A stretch of DNA of 64,000 nucleotides from Halichondria panicea (GCF_963675165.1 NC_087379.1:3907442-3971441); one strand, 5' to 3'. Positions 23,797 to 44,933 are shown, numbered from the stretch's first letter. Notes: a model not told the origin generated them from the sequence alone. Numbers and translations are program-made.

Positions 23797-26700
23797 TCAA
23801 GGTTTCTTTTCTCTTACTTGCTTGGCATATTTTTCAGCAAACTCATAAAAGTGTTCTTTTGAATGGAATGTAAGCTGCTTGTTAAGTCCATCAGGTTGTA
23901 AGGTACGATGAACAGCGATATGCCACACTTCTTCAGAGTAGATTAAGCCAGGATCCGAAACTGTGAACAGACGAATCATCCAACCTTTTGCATCAGGGAG
24001 GTTGTACTTGAGCTCAAATTCAAGGGGAGATAATTTTTTGTGAGGTTTCTCATACAGCTGATGGAACATCTGCACTATATCGTAAAAAGCAATTTTTGAC
24101 TTGGCAGTGTAGCATTTGCAAGCATGATCCATGTGATTAAAGTGATAAATCCCAGCTGAATTGGCAAATGCAGCTAAATTGGCATTCCCCATCTTCTTAC
24201 AGAGCACTGTCTCCAAGGTAGGACTAAACCAGCCACTTTTCCGGGTAAACTCCAATTGTGAGCTGTACTTGGCGGGTGGAACTGGTTCAGCTGATTTAGG
24301 CATTGGCAGGGCCTATAAACAACAATTACTATTTGTAAAGGAGAGACAAAAACATTTCCTACAATTATGATAAATATACGCAAACTATATATGTACCTCT
24401 GGCGGTAGTGGTGCAGGTGGTCTGCTATCAATGTCAGTATAGGTGGGAGAATCTGACAAGTGGCAGGTTGAAGATGAGCCGTGGGTACAGAGAATAGTTG
24501 GTTTATGTGGTGGTTTAAGTTTTTTCTTAGGACCAGGTGGCTTTGATCTAAAGAATGAGTTCTCATAATGTTATGGAAGGGTATAGCCTAAATCCATAAC
24601 CTATAAAACCGTCTGGTTTGCATGTACCCCGGCCACATACACGTACTCTCAATGAAACTTGTACAATAAGAATTTACCTTATTCGGTAATTAACCCCTCG
24701 TATTTACTGGGACAAATTCAACCATCTTGGAAAGAAAAATTATTGTACCTTGTTTGGGTTAGGGTTCGTACTGATTTTACGGGAGCTGGAGGACTTTTCG
24801 TTCTAGGTGGTCGTGGAGGGGGTGCGACTTCACGTACATCTTTTGGGGGAACCGGCATGGAGTGATGGGAACGTTGCTTCCTCTGTTCATGGTTTGGTTT
24901 CTTTTGCTCGCATACAGGCTGATACAACAAATAAAAATATTATACAGGCATCGGGGAAAGGCAAGCATGGAAAGTGGTGAATGACAAATATTCTGGGAAT
25001 ATAATACATATATTAATGTTTACCATTCACCAACAGAGACGTTTTTATGTTACATCCCTAAATCAAACAATGCATGTGCTCTGATAAACAAATAGGACCA
25101 GTAATCTACATAATTATCGTTCAGTGTTACAATCAAAGAGTAATTGTGTGGTTTAATATAATAAATCTAGTCACAGATACGTAGCTGTGTAAGTGTGAGG
25201 TGCATGTACGTATTCCCTGACTGCGACAAGTAAGTGATTGGAATAATTAAACCACGTTACAGGCCCGAATTTTAACCCACACGTAGAAAAAGTTTGGCCA
25301 GGAACGAGGTTAGTTTGGAATCAGCTAAGCCTCTTTAATATCGCAAACTCGTGAACACCATAGAGCTATATGAGTTATACTCATCCATAAATTATAATTA
25401 AACGAGTACTCCAGTGCTTTAATATTACTAAATATCTGGACAATACCTTGAAAAGTTGAGTTACATTCATAAACGACAAGTAAGACTTAGAGTGCTGCAG
25501 TTAGATAGCTTTGAGTAGCTACATGTAGTTTTAGATAGCTAACTGTTCTATTAAACCATAGATAGAGTAGGAGGGGGATTGGAACGGAAGTGATTCACGT
25601 GATGTTTTACAATGAAGTCTACGTAGTGGCTCTGGGACCATCCATGTATCTCTTCATAACTCCGCAAAAGCCCAGGAAACTTATTGTGTCCAATGCATAC
25701 ATATCAGAGCTACCCCATTACTGAATCACATGCCCCCTGATAGTAGGTATCAATTGGAAACGAAGAAAATATGACCTTGATTGCCGTGAAGTAGCTAGAG
25801 GTACACAGAGCGCTTTTTCATGCTTGCGCGTGTTCCTATAGTACCTTTGATATAGCTAAGGCTGTGTAACTAAATAGTGTCCTGTGTCCCAAATGGCCTC
25901 AGCATGAGATGAAAGTTGATGTTTAGCAGCAGAACTGCTCGTGGACTTCTTACAGAGAGCAAAACAATTCTCTTGAATTATTTGATCATATGTTTAGCCC
26001 TCGTGTTAGAAAGTAAGCCTCGATTAAAACCACGGAGATACGCGGATGGTACTTCCGTTTCCAATCCCTCTCTACTCTATCTATGATTAAACTTAACTAT
26101 AGCTCGCACGCAGCTGCTTGCTTGTTCTAATTATTCCGGACACTTTGCAAGCTCTATAAAAGTCTTATACCCAGACAATTTCTAGTTTACTTTGTGTTAT
26201 TATGTTGACAATGAATGAATTGAATTTCATACAGTCATTATGGGAGAGGAGCCTATAATGTAAACAGAAGTCTATCTGATGGTTTGATGAATGATCTTCA
26301 AGGATAGAAGCAACTGCATGTAGATCTACAATGTAGAGGTTTATAAGCATTCTTGTTAATAAATAATTAAAAAAGAGTTGTTAGCATTGTAGTTACTGGC
26401 TTACCAGGACTTATGAAAAGAAGAAATGTTGTATATTCCAGCTGTCTCAGGATCTCACACACGTGGGATTGAATGCGCATGCAGAGCTCACTTCCTCATC
26501 ACTTTGCATAAAAGATTAATAGCCTATAATTATATGTCTGGTGTCTCCTCAAGAGCACAGCTTGCCATATTACCAGAGGAGGTACGACACGCATGCCTCG
26601 ATTTAGCAATTAGCCACTGAAATAACGTTGAGCGTGGGAGGATAATCGAGGCATAATTCCGCCCACGCTCAACATTATTGCAGAGCTAGAAGAGCAAGGT

Positions 26701-27893
26701 TTGGGTGATATGCTTCTGTATATTCTTCTTTCTCCATGTACACACATCATTATTGCTCAGTAAAACTTTAATTGATTAAATAATCTCAATTAGAGATGTC
26801 TAGACTGTGCCCATACGCCAGCTTTCGTTCACAAAATGCACAGGTCAAAGATCATTATGTCCCACAGTATTACATTAATTACTGCATAGGGAATTGAACA
26901 CTACCAGCTACTGGAATTGTTTTTAAGGCATAATTATACTTGTACAAGAAGAACTCTTTACCATACCATAAACACAATTCTCCATCTTAAATTAAAAACT
27001 CTTTGGCATCTTGCCTGAATTTCCCACCAACTTGAAGCAGTACATCCATCAGTAATTTAATTATGCATGAGAAAGCTTTACACTTTGCAGCATTCCAACA
27101 ACATGATGTATTATCGGACCATACAGAACACATTAGACCAATTTTCAAAGTAAGGACATTTCTATTGCCTATACATACGTATTACCATTAATTTAGTAGT
27201 ATCCAATCCAAAAATATTCCCGGCAATTAGTGGATGTAGTCCATACAACTTAGTTGAACACGACACTTGAGTGTCTGGTAAACTTGCTTCTACTTGCGGC
27301 TGTTCCCAAATGAAAGATGACAAGCAATTCTACTTGCTTTCATACTAAAAGCAAGGTATATAGACTCTATCTCATAGACATTAATTTTGCTTTAATAATG
27401 CAAGCTTAAATATAAACAAAAGCGATTACCCCGTCAAAGTTTTCATGTCAGGTTATGGAGAAAGCACTCTAGTGTATAGTACACACAAATTGTGCACATC
27501 TATACACATCTATACACAATAAACATTGAATCAATGAAACAAATTAATAACAGTGGATAATTAACATTGCCACTGCTGTCGCTCAAAACATTACCTTTAG
27601 GAAGTTGATGGGTATAACACCTCTTCTTCCCGCACTGTTTTCTCCCAGGTACCAAAACACCACATTGCATGGTTCCAGCACTGTGATAACATCCCCTACA
27701 CTGAATGGCAGATCATGCGCAGTCTCACCTGTGTAGTGAAAATATTAACCTCTGCAAGTATTTTTAAGCCTTGGTTCTTGCCTGGAAAATCTCTTATTGC
27801 CACATATTTGGAGTATGGAGGAACAGGATTGAGATTTTCTTGAGTAATGTGATTGTCGTCTCCCCGCAAATCTTTTGTTGTAGCCTCAGCCAT
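23797..27893 (-). CDS. SH3-domain, proline-rich protein with an unrecognised C-terminal domain
   Basis: Five exons: 27893-27782, 27728-27595, 24918-24749, 24547-24397, 24312-23797, giving 1083 nt and 360 aa in a closed frame. The SH3 domain (about residues 28-82) reads YVAIRDFPG, then ETAHDLPFSVGDVITVL, then VFWYLGENSAGRRGVIPINF, including the ALYDF-, W- and PxNF-like positions. Residues 83-195 are rich in PPRPP and PPAPV motifs, possible SH3 ligands. The last ~165 residues (from PAKYSSQLEFTRKSGWF to KYAKQVREKK) form a compact-looking domain I do not recognise. Intron 1 is GC-AG: CCAG|GCAAGA is the only donor that rebuilds the SH3 fold. An upstream in-frame ATG exists at 27941. A cytoplasmic adaptor is inferred; partners are unknown. 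It lies head to head with the polo-like kinase gene. Confidence 0.83.
25390..26165. mobile_element. Family-B MITE split by a family-A insertion
   Basis: The left part (25390-25556: GAGTACTCCAGTGCTTTAAT, GGACAATACCTTGAAAAGTT, CTGTTCTATTAAAC) and right part (26086-26165: GCAGCTGCTTGCTTGTTCTA, ATTCCGGACAC) align with continuous sequence in the intact element at 29858-30258. The element at 25557-26085 fills the gap. All of it is intronic in the SH3 gene. Confidence 0.75.
25557..26085. mobile_element. Family-A inverted-repeat element, 529 bp, 7-bp target duplication
   Basis: It starts CATAGATAGAGTAGGAGGGG and ends CCCTCTCTACTCTATCTATG. ATTAAAC flanks it on both sides, while the family-B copy at 29858-30258 shows the empty site (CTATTAAACTTAGC) with one ATTAAAC. 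The interior has no open frame of note. Confidence 0.85.
26575..26685. repeat. Composite inverted-repeat fragment
   Basis: It starts AGAGGAGGTACGACACG, like the element at 52776, and is followed by a second fold pairing AACGTTGAGCGTGGG with CCCACGCTCAACATT. It probably consists of two superimposed old elements in the long intron of the SH3 gene. Confidence 0.45.
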
Positions 27894-28361
27894 ACCATGT
27901 ATACCGGTATTACCAGAGATAAACCGAGGTTCAGCCAACAAGAAAACTTAGATCTACCTAGTACATAACGTATAGCGTGTAATTTTCGTGAGGCAAAATA
28001 TTGGTGGTTTTCGTGGTGGTTGGAGGCTGACCGTGTGACATCAGAGTACTATTGGGGAGGCGTGGCTTTACGTATGAAGCCCTAGGTAATTGACCACACC
28101 CACATAGTGATCTGATTGGTCACACTGCTCATGTGAACAGTCAGAATTCAAACAGAATTGGATCTTCCCAGACTGTTACTCACCACTGCGCCTTACACAG
28201 CACCCGGTACCCGTGTTGTCAAGCACTGCTTTCCTAAACTGTGTCTGTTTGGTGAGTGTGGCTTAAGAAGTTGATTTAAGTCATTTAAAGCTTGTTTGTT
28301 GGACTCAATTGAGTTAAATAACGGTCACCCTTCTTTTCGTTGAACAGTCATCGGAACAAAA
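27894..28361. promoter_or_regulatory. Head-to-head spacer between the SH3 gene and polo-like kinase
   Basis: Only 468 bp separate the two divergent start codons, so both promoters must lie here or overlap the first exons. The left part (27967-28041) is half a family-D MITE. I see no convincing TATA box; the right half contains two tracts that could bear either gene's transcription start. Confidence 0.5.
27967..28041. mobile_element. Half of a family-D MITE
   Basis: CGTATAGCGTGTAATTTTCG followed by GAGGCAAAATATTGGTGG matches the left arm of family D; the right arm is missing. It sits in the shared promoter interval. Confidence 0.65.
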
Positions 28362-33185
<4,824 letters not shown>

Positions 33186-33395
33186 CTCTTTCAATAATTA
33201 TCATATTAAGTATTTGATTTTAACAGTACACAGTACAGGACATGCACACTGTAGGTCTCTTTATGTGCACTTTCTATACCTTGTACTTCTGTAGCTAGCT
33301 AGATCCTTTATATAGGTCATAATGTGTAATTTTGTCACACCAATGTTCTAATTAAACGTAAGACTGTTACGGTATGTGTCTAAATTAATTGAAAA

Positions 33396-39348
<5,953 letters not shown>

Positions 39349-39590
39349 AATAGTCTTGAGTTAAGACTAGATGAACACAATATCACGTCTGCCATTTTAT
39401 GTTTGCTTACTGCCGTACAGTGTATAATATAATTGTGTATCTGCATCTGTACTGATGAGATCATTCTTGTACTTTTTGAATGTCATATGTCAGACCTTTC
39501 CTATTATTTAGCTATTTGATCTGATTCCTATTTTGTTGATTCATAATTATGCAATACTAACAGCTATTAAAATGTTTTGCAACCAACAGT

Positions 39591-39614
39591 GTGCGTGTGT
39601 GTGTGTGTGTGTGT
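39591..39614 (+). repeat. (GT)n microsatellite
   Basis: About 11 GT units, 3' of the CRK stop codon. Confidence 0.85.
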
Positions 39615-40044
39615 CTGCTCAACAACGGTTGTAATGCGAGTACACGCAACTACTAGGCCTCTAAGCACGAGATTTTTGGGGGATTTTGACTCGTGAATCA
39701 GAATCATGCGTAGCAACATTTGTTTGTGGAAACCTTCTGCCTTGCACACTAGAGAGCTAGTAGCTACATGAGCTGCAAACGCTTCGCTATACCCAAAGCA
39801 GCAGTCACTATGTACTTTGCATTCGTCCCTTTTTTCTCACTGGTAACAAACCTGCTGCGTAGCCTCGCAAGTACGTACTTGATTCGTTAATTGTTTTATG
39901 AGTGTAGAGTTCACTTTTTTGCATGTGCATATAATGTACACCTGAGTATACTGTAATATTGTAATTATGCCTCGGTGCGCATGCGCAAGCGAGTTATACG
40001 GTAGTCTATTTATGTGTGTGTCTGTGTCTGTGTAGACTGCTAAA

Positions 40045-40455
40045 CATGAATAATTCATGAGAATTGTTTTTGCCGTCTGTAAAAAAAGTCTACAAGCAGT
40101 TCTACTGCTAAACATCAACTTCACCTCATTTGTGAGAAAAAAAGTGAATTTTTTCCAACAGTGGTAAAAAACACTGTCTATTAATTCATTCCTTACTTTT
40201 ACTGCATCTTCATCACCAGCTAGTAAGTATCACCTCCTACTTGCTATGACTTTGATATGGCTACTGTGTCGACTAAGCAGAGTTTCACTAAGAAGTTTAC
40301 TGTTCCACTTTCTTTGTTTATTAATAATATTGGCAGTACGCATGGTTCAGCCATAGATTGAAGAGTCTAACTCTTCAATCTATGGTTCAGCGGAAGTGAC
40401 GTTTTCACTAGCAGTCATGTAAGCGTTCCAATCCCTCTTTCTTTACTATCTATGG
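40045..40455 (-). mobile_element. Family-A remnant (one terminus lost)
   Basis: ATGAATAATTCATGAGAATT and CAAGCAGTTCTACTGCTAAA match family-A interior; the right end CAATCCCTC..TACTATCTATG is intact and stops at the family-C junction GATCAAT. The left terminal repeat is absent. Confidence 0.65.
40352..40384. mobile_element. 33-bp hairpin with family-A ends and 7-bp target duplication
   Basis: CATAGATTGAAGAGT, then CTA, then ACTCTTCAATCTATG: two perfect 15-bp inverted arms with a 3-bp loop. GTTCAGC flanks it at 40345-40351 and 40385-40391. Its ends equal those of the ~520-bp family-A elements, so it looks like an extreme deletion derivative that still moved. Confidence 0.85.
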
Positions 40456-40659
40456 ATCAATAAACTGTGAGTTTCTATAGGCTTCTAGTAACGCAAAATA
40501 ATGCTTTGTTCTCGAGTTATACCTGCTTTTGCTTCGTTGGAACGCCATTGCAGCCTTTTCAGAAGAGTGCATAGCAAAACTTGTTCACCAAGTGTTGCTA
40601 CTCTACTTAGTACTTAGCTCTGCACTTATTGGTAGCTGCAAGAGTGAGGAGAGCGGCTG

Positions 40660-40868
40660 GACCAGCCGTTCGTTATCTGAAAGAACGCCTGGTCTAGTTC
40701 CAATGTACAACTCGTCTAGCTGAGTCAGCGTTTTACAGCATCATAATGATATCCATGGCTAATACACCTTGTGCGGCCATTTATCGATCCAAGAAATTCC
40801 TAGACCAATTAGACAAGTTGTACATTGGAACTTGACCAGACGTTCTTTCAGACAACGAACGGCTGGTC
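40660..40868. mobile_element. 209-bp inverted-repeat element
   Basis: Arms of about 55 bp: GACCAGCCGTTCGTTATCTG... on the left and ...CAGACAACGAACGGCTGGTC on the right, with TTCCAATGTACAACT inside each arm. It is non-coding and is inserted in the family-C repeat. Confidence 0.75.
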
Positions 40869-40959
40869 TCGAGAGGCTACCATTCATTTAGACGGGGATT
40901 TTTGACATTGATTGTTTTTAACAACAATCATTACCCATTCTTTGAATTTCTCTGCCTGC

Positions 40960-41010
40960 TAGCCTCGATTCCAGGCCGCACTCCTTGTTGAGGCCTTGTG
41001 AAGGAGGCTA
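40960..41010. mobile_element. 51-bp hairpin element (TAGCC family), perfect 9-bp target duplication
   Basis: Starts TAGCCTCGATTCCAGGCCG and ends GGCCTTGTGAAGGAGGCTA. TCTGCCTGC flanks it exactly on both sides (40951-40959 and 41011-41019). The uninterrupted family-C copies read through at this position. Confidence 0.85.
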
Positions 41011-41321
41011 TCTGCCTGCATGTAGCAAAATTTATAAAAATATTCAAAACTATTGCTATCATAGCTAGTAGCTTTATGTTATGTAGCTTCGACACCTCCA
41101 CCGAGGCATCAGCACCCGCGGTGCTTTCATTTTTTTTGTAATTGTTGTTGATCTCTTTATCGGACAATCGTGCTAGATACAAAATATTTAACTTGGTGTA
41201 TAGAGTCAGCAATCAATATTTGGGCCCATCAATTATTGGATGAAATTGCATGCAAGCAGAAGTGGTCCTCTCACAGACAATGGCCAAGGGCTAAGTACAA
41301 CTTCCTAAGTGCAAGTCTTAC

Positions 41322-41370
41322 TACCGTATAGCGGGTAATTTTCGTGGGGTAAAAACTCGATGGTTTTCTT
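41322..41370. mobile_element. Left half of a family-D MITE
   Basis: TACCGTATAGCGGGTAATTT followed by TCGTGGGGTAAAA matches family D; the right arm is missing. Confidence 0.6.
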
Positions 41371-41696
41371 CAGTAAAAATTTCATTTAGTTTACATTCAT
41401 CATTTTCATCCGCTATTAATTGTCAGGTTGCACAGGTTTGAATTCTTGCATACCCCTTTCCTGTTCAATCGCACAATCTGGAACAGTTCCATCACTTTAG
41501 TTTGCATCTGAGCCCAACCCACCAAAATTAGCTTGATTTTATCGCCGCCCCCAATGAAGTGGCTATGGCTTAGTAGAGATGGGCGTGGGTCAATGGCTGT
41601 GCACAAAGTAACCATCGATTTTATGCCTTGCTGCTGCCTCGATGGAAGTATGTGTGGCCTTTAAAAGCTGCACTCTGGTCAACTAAGCTGCTTAGC

Positions 41697-42007
41697 TAGT
41701 TGGGCGTGGCCTCGACCGTCTCCTGACGGGAGGTCGGGTTGCAAGCCTATCTGGGATTTGTTCTGCAGCATTATGTAACACTGCCATGAATATTCTTCTT
41801 CTCAAGTGGGTGTTAACTGACATGATGACGTGATAAACCACAGCATAATGCATGCTGTTTTGCAACTAGATGCAAACGGAAGTGTAACCAAGCACGTGAA
41901 AAATACTGCAATCTGATAGGGCGCCACTATAGTGGCGCTAGAACAAATCCCAGATAGGCTTGCAACCCAACCTCCCGTCAGGGAGACGGTCGGGCCATGC
42001 CCAACTA
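41697..42007. mobile_element. 311-bp MULE-like MITE, ~68-bp terminal repeats, 9-bp target duplication
   Basis: Left arm TAGTTGGGCGTGGCCTCGAC ... TATCTGGGATTTGTTC; right arm is the inverse, ending GGGCCATGCCCAACTA. CTGCTTAGC flanks both sides (41688-41696 and 42008-42016). Long terminal repeats plus a 9-bp duplication point to Mutator-like transposition. It has no ORF. Confidence 0.85.
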
Positions 42008-42414
42008 CTGCTTAGCAAGCATGTAGACTATTGTAGTGCTTGTGTCCACTTGTAAGTGCCTGTGTACACAAATGGCTTGCTGCTTCCTCTTTGAAAATAT
42101 TATATGGCTGCCAAGATAGTCCAGAGGGTCTACCAATGGATACTACATGCTGTATAGCTGGTTTTAAACTTTCTTTTTTTTAAGTGTCCTAATTGAACAG
42201 ATCAGCAGAACTTCAAAGGATAATCGCATTCATGATACTATCCAATCTGCCAATATCATGCAACATTCACAAGTTGATAGCACGCTCCCTCCCAGATTGT
42301 TGTTGTAAAATTTACAACAATTTGACCAGTAAAGGGATACTATAGCGTACAGTAAAGGTTGACCAATCCATATTGTTGCTTTTGTCATCTTGTACAACTG
42401 ACATACAACTGACA

Positions 42415-43150
42415 TTCTTATAGGAAATAGTGTGACTTTCCCAGGTCCTTTATTTCGAACTGCTTTGCCACAGCATTCTTCACTTCTTGTAACTGTGCAT
42501 CAGTCTTTGCAGCAAAGAAATAATCGACACCCATGCATTTACGTACACCAACTCATCCAGTGCCCGTGTAGTATAATAATACACAAAGCAGTATATTTGA
42601 TTGTGTGAATCCAATTTTTGTGAGATAAGTATTGTGTGCCAGTTCTAACACTGAGGTAATTGCTCCAAACCGTAAAAGCTTGCAAACTAAAATGTTGGTT
42701 GAGCCATGCACCACCTGCTCCTCAAGATTGCTGTTGATAAATGTTGCTATTTGGAGTCCCCAAAATAAAATGTTGGTTGAGCCCATGCACCACCTTGCTC
42801 CTCAAGATTGCCGTTGAGAAATGTTGCAGCAGAGCCATGCATGCATATCTATTTGATGTACTTTGAGTCCCCAACTGCATGGGCAATGCCAACAATACTC
42901 AGGGATTCCTGAATGCAAAATGTTTCATCATAATTTATAGTCACTTACAAACTTTTGAGTAAGTCCCGGTGCAACCAGTCTTGCTTTATAGCCTTCAATT
43001 GTATCGTCTGCAGGCAGTTCTCATCCTGTATAATCATACCACTGACCTTTTTTCGTCCTGAGGGTAGCTCCACCAGCTCCTATTGTTGTCTTTGAGAGAC
43101 CTCTTTTCTGTATGTGTTCATCGCATTTCTCTTGAGATTGCTTCTTTATA
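42415..43150 (-). pseudogene. Ty1/copia-like reverse transcriptase relic
   Basis: On the minus strand, EGYKARLVAPGLTQKF (near 42960-43020) and, further on, FFAAKTDAQLQEVKNAVAKQ then FEIKDLGKVT (near 42430-42540) match the order of conserved copia polymerase motifs (YKARLVAKGFxQ, ..FxMKDLG). The frame is broken by stops between them and about 450 bp of unmatched, internally duplicated sequence intervenes. No LTRs or integrase were found; it is dead. Confidence 0.65.
42690..42830 (+). repeat. Short tandem duplication within the copia relic
   Basis: AAAATGTTGGTTGAGCC followed by ATGCACCACC and GCTCCTCAAGATTGC occurs at about 42689-42732 and again at 42768-42815. Confidence 0.65.
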
Positions 43151-43269
43151 TATACATGTACAAGGTAGGTTCTTGTGGCTATAATTTTAGTGTCCAGTTT
43201 ATTTTAGGCTCTGATAAATAATTATGCTGGGAGTAGTTTGAATTTCTTCATTTGGTAAAAATCGTAACA

Positions 43270-43471
43270 TACCGTATAGCCGGTAATTTTCGGGGGACAA
43301 ACCAATTTATGGTTAAGCAATATTATTTTAGTCACTTCGTGGATAATATTTTTGTGGTTACTGCTTGCACTGCAGGTAAAGGTTGCTTCATTTGTGGATA
43401 AATATTTGTGGTCTGAGCTCCACGAAAACCACGAATATTTTGTCCCCCAGAAAATTACCGGCTATACGGTA
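43270..43471. mobile_element. Family-D MITE
   Basis: Ends TACCGTATAGCCGGTAATTT and AAATTACCGGCTATACGGTA, perfectly inverted; internal CACGAATATTTTG pairs with its counterpart on the other arm. Its right end directly touches the family-E element at 43473. Confidence 0.8.
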
Positions 43472-43472
43472 A

Positions 43473-43863
43473 TACAGTAGACTGTCGTTAATCCGGTCAC
43501 CCTTAGGACAGTGCAGCTTGGCCGGAATAGCGATCGAGGTGGCTGTATTTCAGAAAATAGCCGCTGCTTAAAAACGACCTTACCTTGAATCATTTTGCGG
43601 TTCTTGTCTCGAGGATATGAAGTTCTCTATTTAAGTGTAATCCAACTTTATTTGCCAAACTGTAAAAATTACATCGGAAACCTAGTTTGGGGCAGCTAAC
43701 ATTGGCCAGTATACAGAATATAGCGAGTGGCCGTCCTTCAGAATGAGTTTTGTGCAGTAAACATCTAGCTAGCAATCCGTGCTAAACCAATTAATAGCCG
43801 GTATGTCGAGGTGGCTGTACTTCAGAGAGCTGGAATAGCGAGAGTCTACTGTATAGACTTTCG
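43473..43863. mobile_element. pogo-like MITE (family E)
   Basis: The 391-bp element starts TACAGTAGACTGTCGTTAAT and ends AATAGCGAGAGTCTACTGTA. Internally TGGCCGGAATAGCG and GCCGGTATGTCGAGG motifs recur. It is related to 60810-61242. Confidence 0.75.
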
Positions 43864-44347
43864 AAATTAGAAACCTATATTATTATAAAGATTGGCACCA
43901 TGCACTTTGTACACAGGTGTCCCGTTACAGGACGTTTACCACCTCAAAACAGGCCATGTAGAAGCCTGAAAACGCCCTGGAGAACGTGTATCATGCCTGT
44001 ATCATGCTAGCAATAATCATCATCATGCTTCACCGTAAGTCATACCAAACATGAGAAAGAAGACAATTAAACAATGTGATCATTATTGTCCAGACGCCAA
44101 ATATTTTCTTGGAAAAATAATTATAATCCCCACCAAATTTTCTAACATGCACTGTATACATGTATATACAAAAATAGCGAAAACGATGGCTTATGCAGTC
44201 CTTTCAAAGCTCCCTAAAGATAATTATTATGCTCCCTGATGGTTTAATTAATACCTAAGTCTCAAAATCAGCTGTTTGTTGACCTCGATAACAGATCGAT
44301 CAAGCCGTTCATGATATCGAGGCAGTACAAGAGCACTGACTTTTGAT

Positions 44348-44680
44348 TGTATCTCTGCTTCTGAGCAAAATCGGCGAAAATAAAAGTTGACCCCCTGCAA
44401 AATAAAGTTTTAGACTTACAAACACTAAAAACTAGTAGTCTGACCTTATACCTTATACCGTTACTTCAAGCTTAGTTGTTAGTGCCTGTAAGCTTATTTT
44501 GCAGGGGGGGGGGGTAAAATTTTAATTTTGCTCAGAAGCAGAGATACAAGTACAAGTCAGTGCTCTTATACTAGTAGCCTCGAGCGGCTTTTCAACGCAC
44601 AGCTGGCCTCAAGACTTGTATCTCTGCTTCTGAGCAAAATCAGCTATTAAATTTGACCCCCCCCCCCCCCCCAAAGCCTA
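44348..44680. mobile_element. Inverted-repeat element plus a partial second copy upstream of TPI
   Basis: GTATCTCTGCTTCTGAGCAA at 44348 pairs with TTGCTCAGAAGCAGAGATAC at about 44530-44549, enclosing TTGACCCCCTGC and GCAGGGGGG. A partial second left arm starts near 44617. C- and G-runs lie inside. It ends about 250 bp before the TPI start codon. Confidence 0.65.
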
Positions 44681-44933
44681 CAGGCACTAAACAACTTAGT
44701 CTAGTCCTCCTAATTAGTGACCTTAATTAATAAGCTAAGGTCAAAATTAATGGTTCCAGCCCCTCCTCTGGGAGCAGGAAGGCGTGGTCTGCAGCTAAAC
44801 ACGTGACGGGGCGCCATGATGATGCCATGCGTGTCCAAAGCCTTTTGGCAACCTGTATACCAGTCAGTGCAGTACCGAGGTGCAGTACAGCGAAGCAGTC
44901 AAGCCTCTGTAAAAGTATTATCATATCAGAAAG

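Larger units (their letters stand above)
39968..41131 (+). repeat. Family-C repeat broken by four nested insertions
   Basis: Family C starts GCCTCGGTGCGCATGCGCAA, is interrupted after GTAGACTGCTA (about 40043), resumes at TTTCTATAGGCTTCTAG (about 40470), and ends CACCGAGGCATCAGCACCCG at 41100-41131. Inserted within it are a family-A remnant, a 33-bp hairpin inside that remnant, a 209-bp inverted-repeat element and a 51-bp TAGCC hairpin. Confidence 0.75.
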
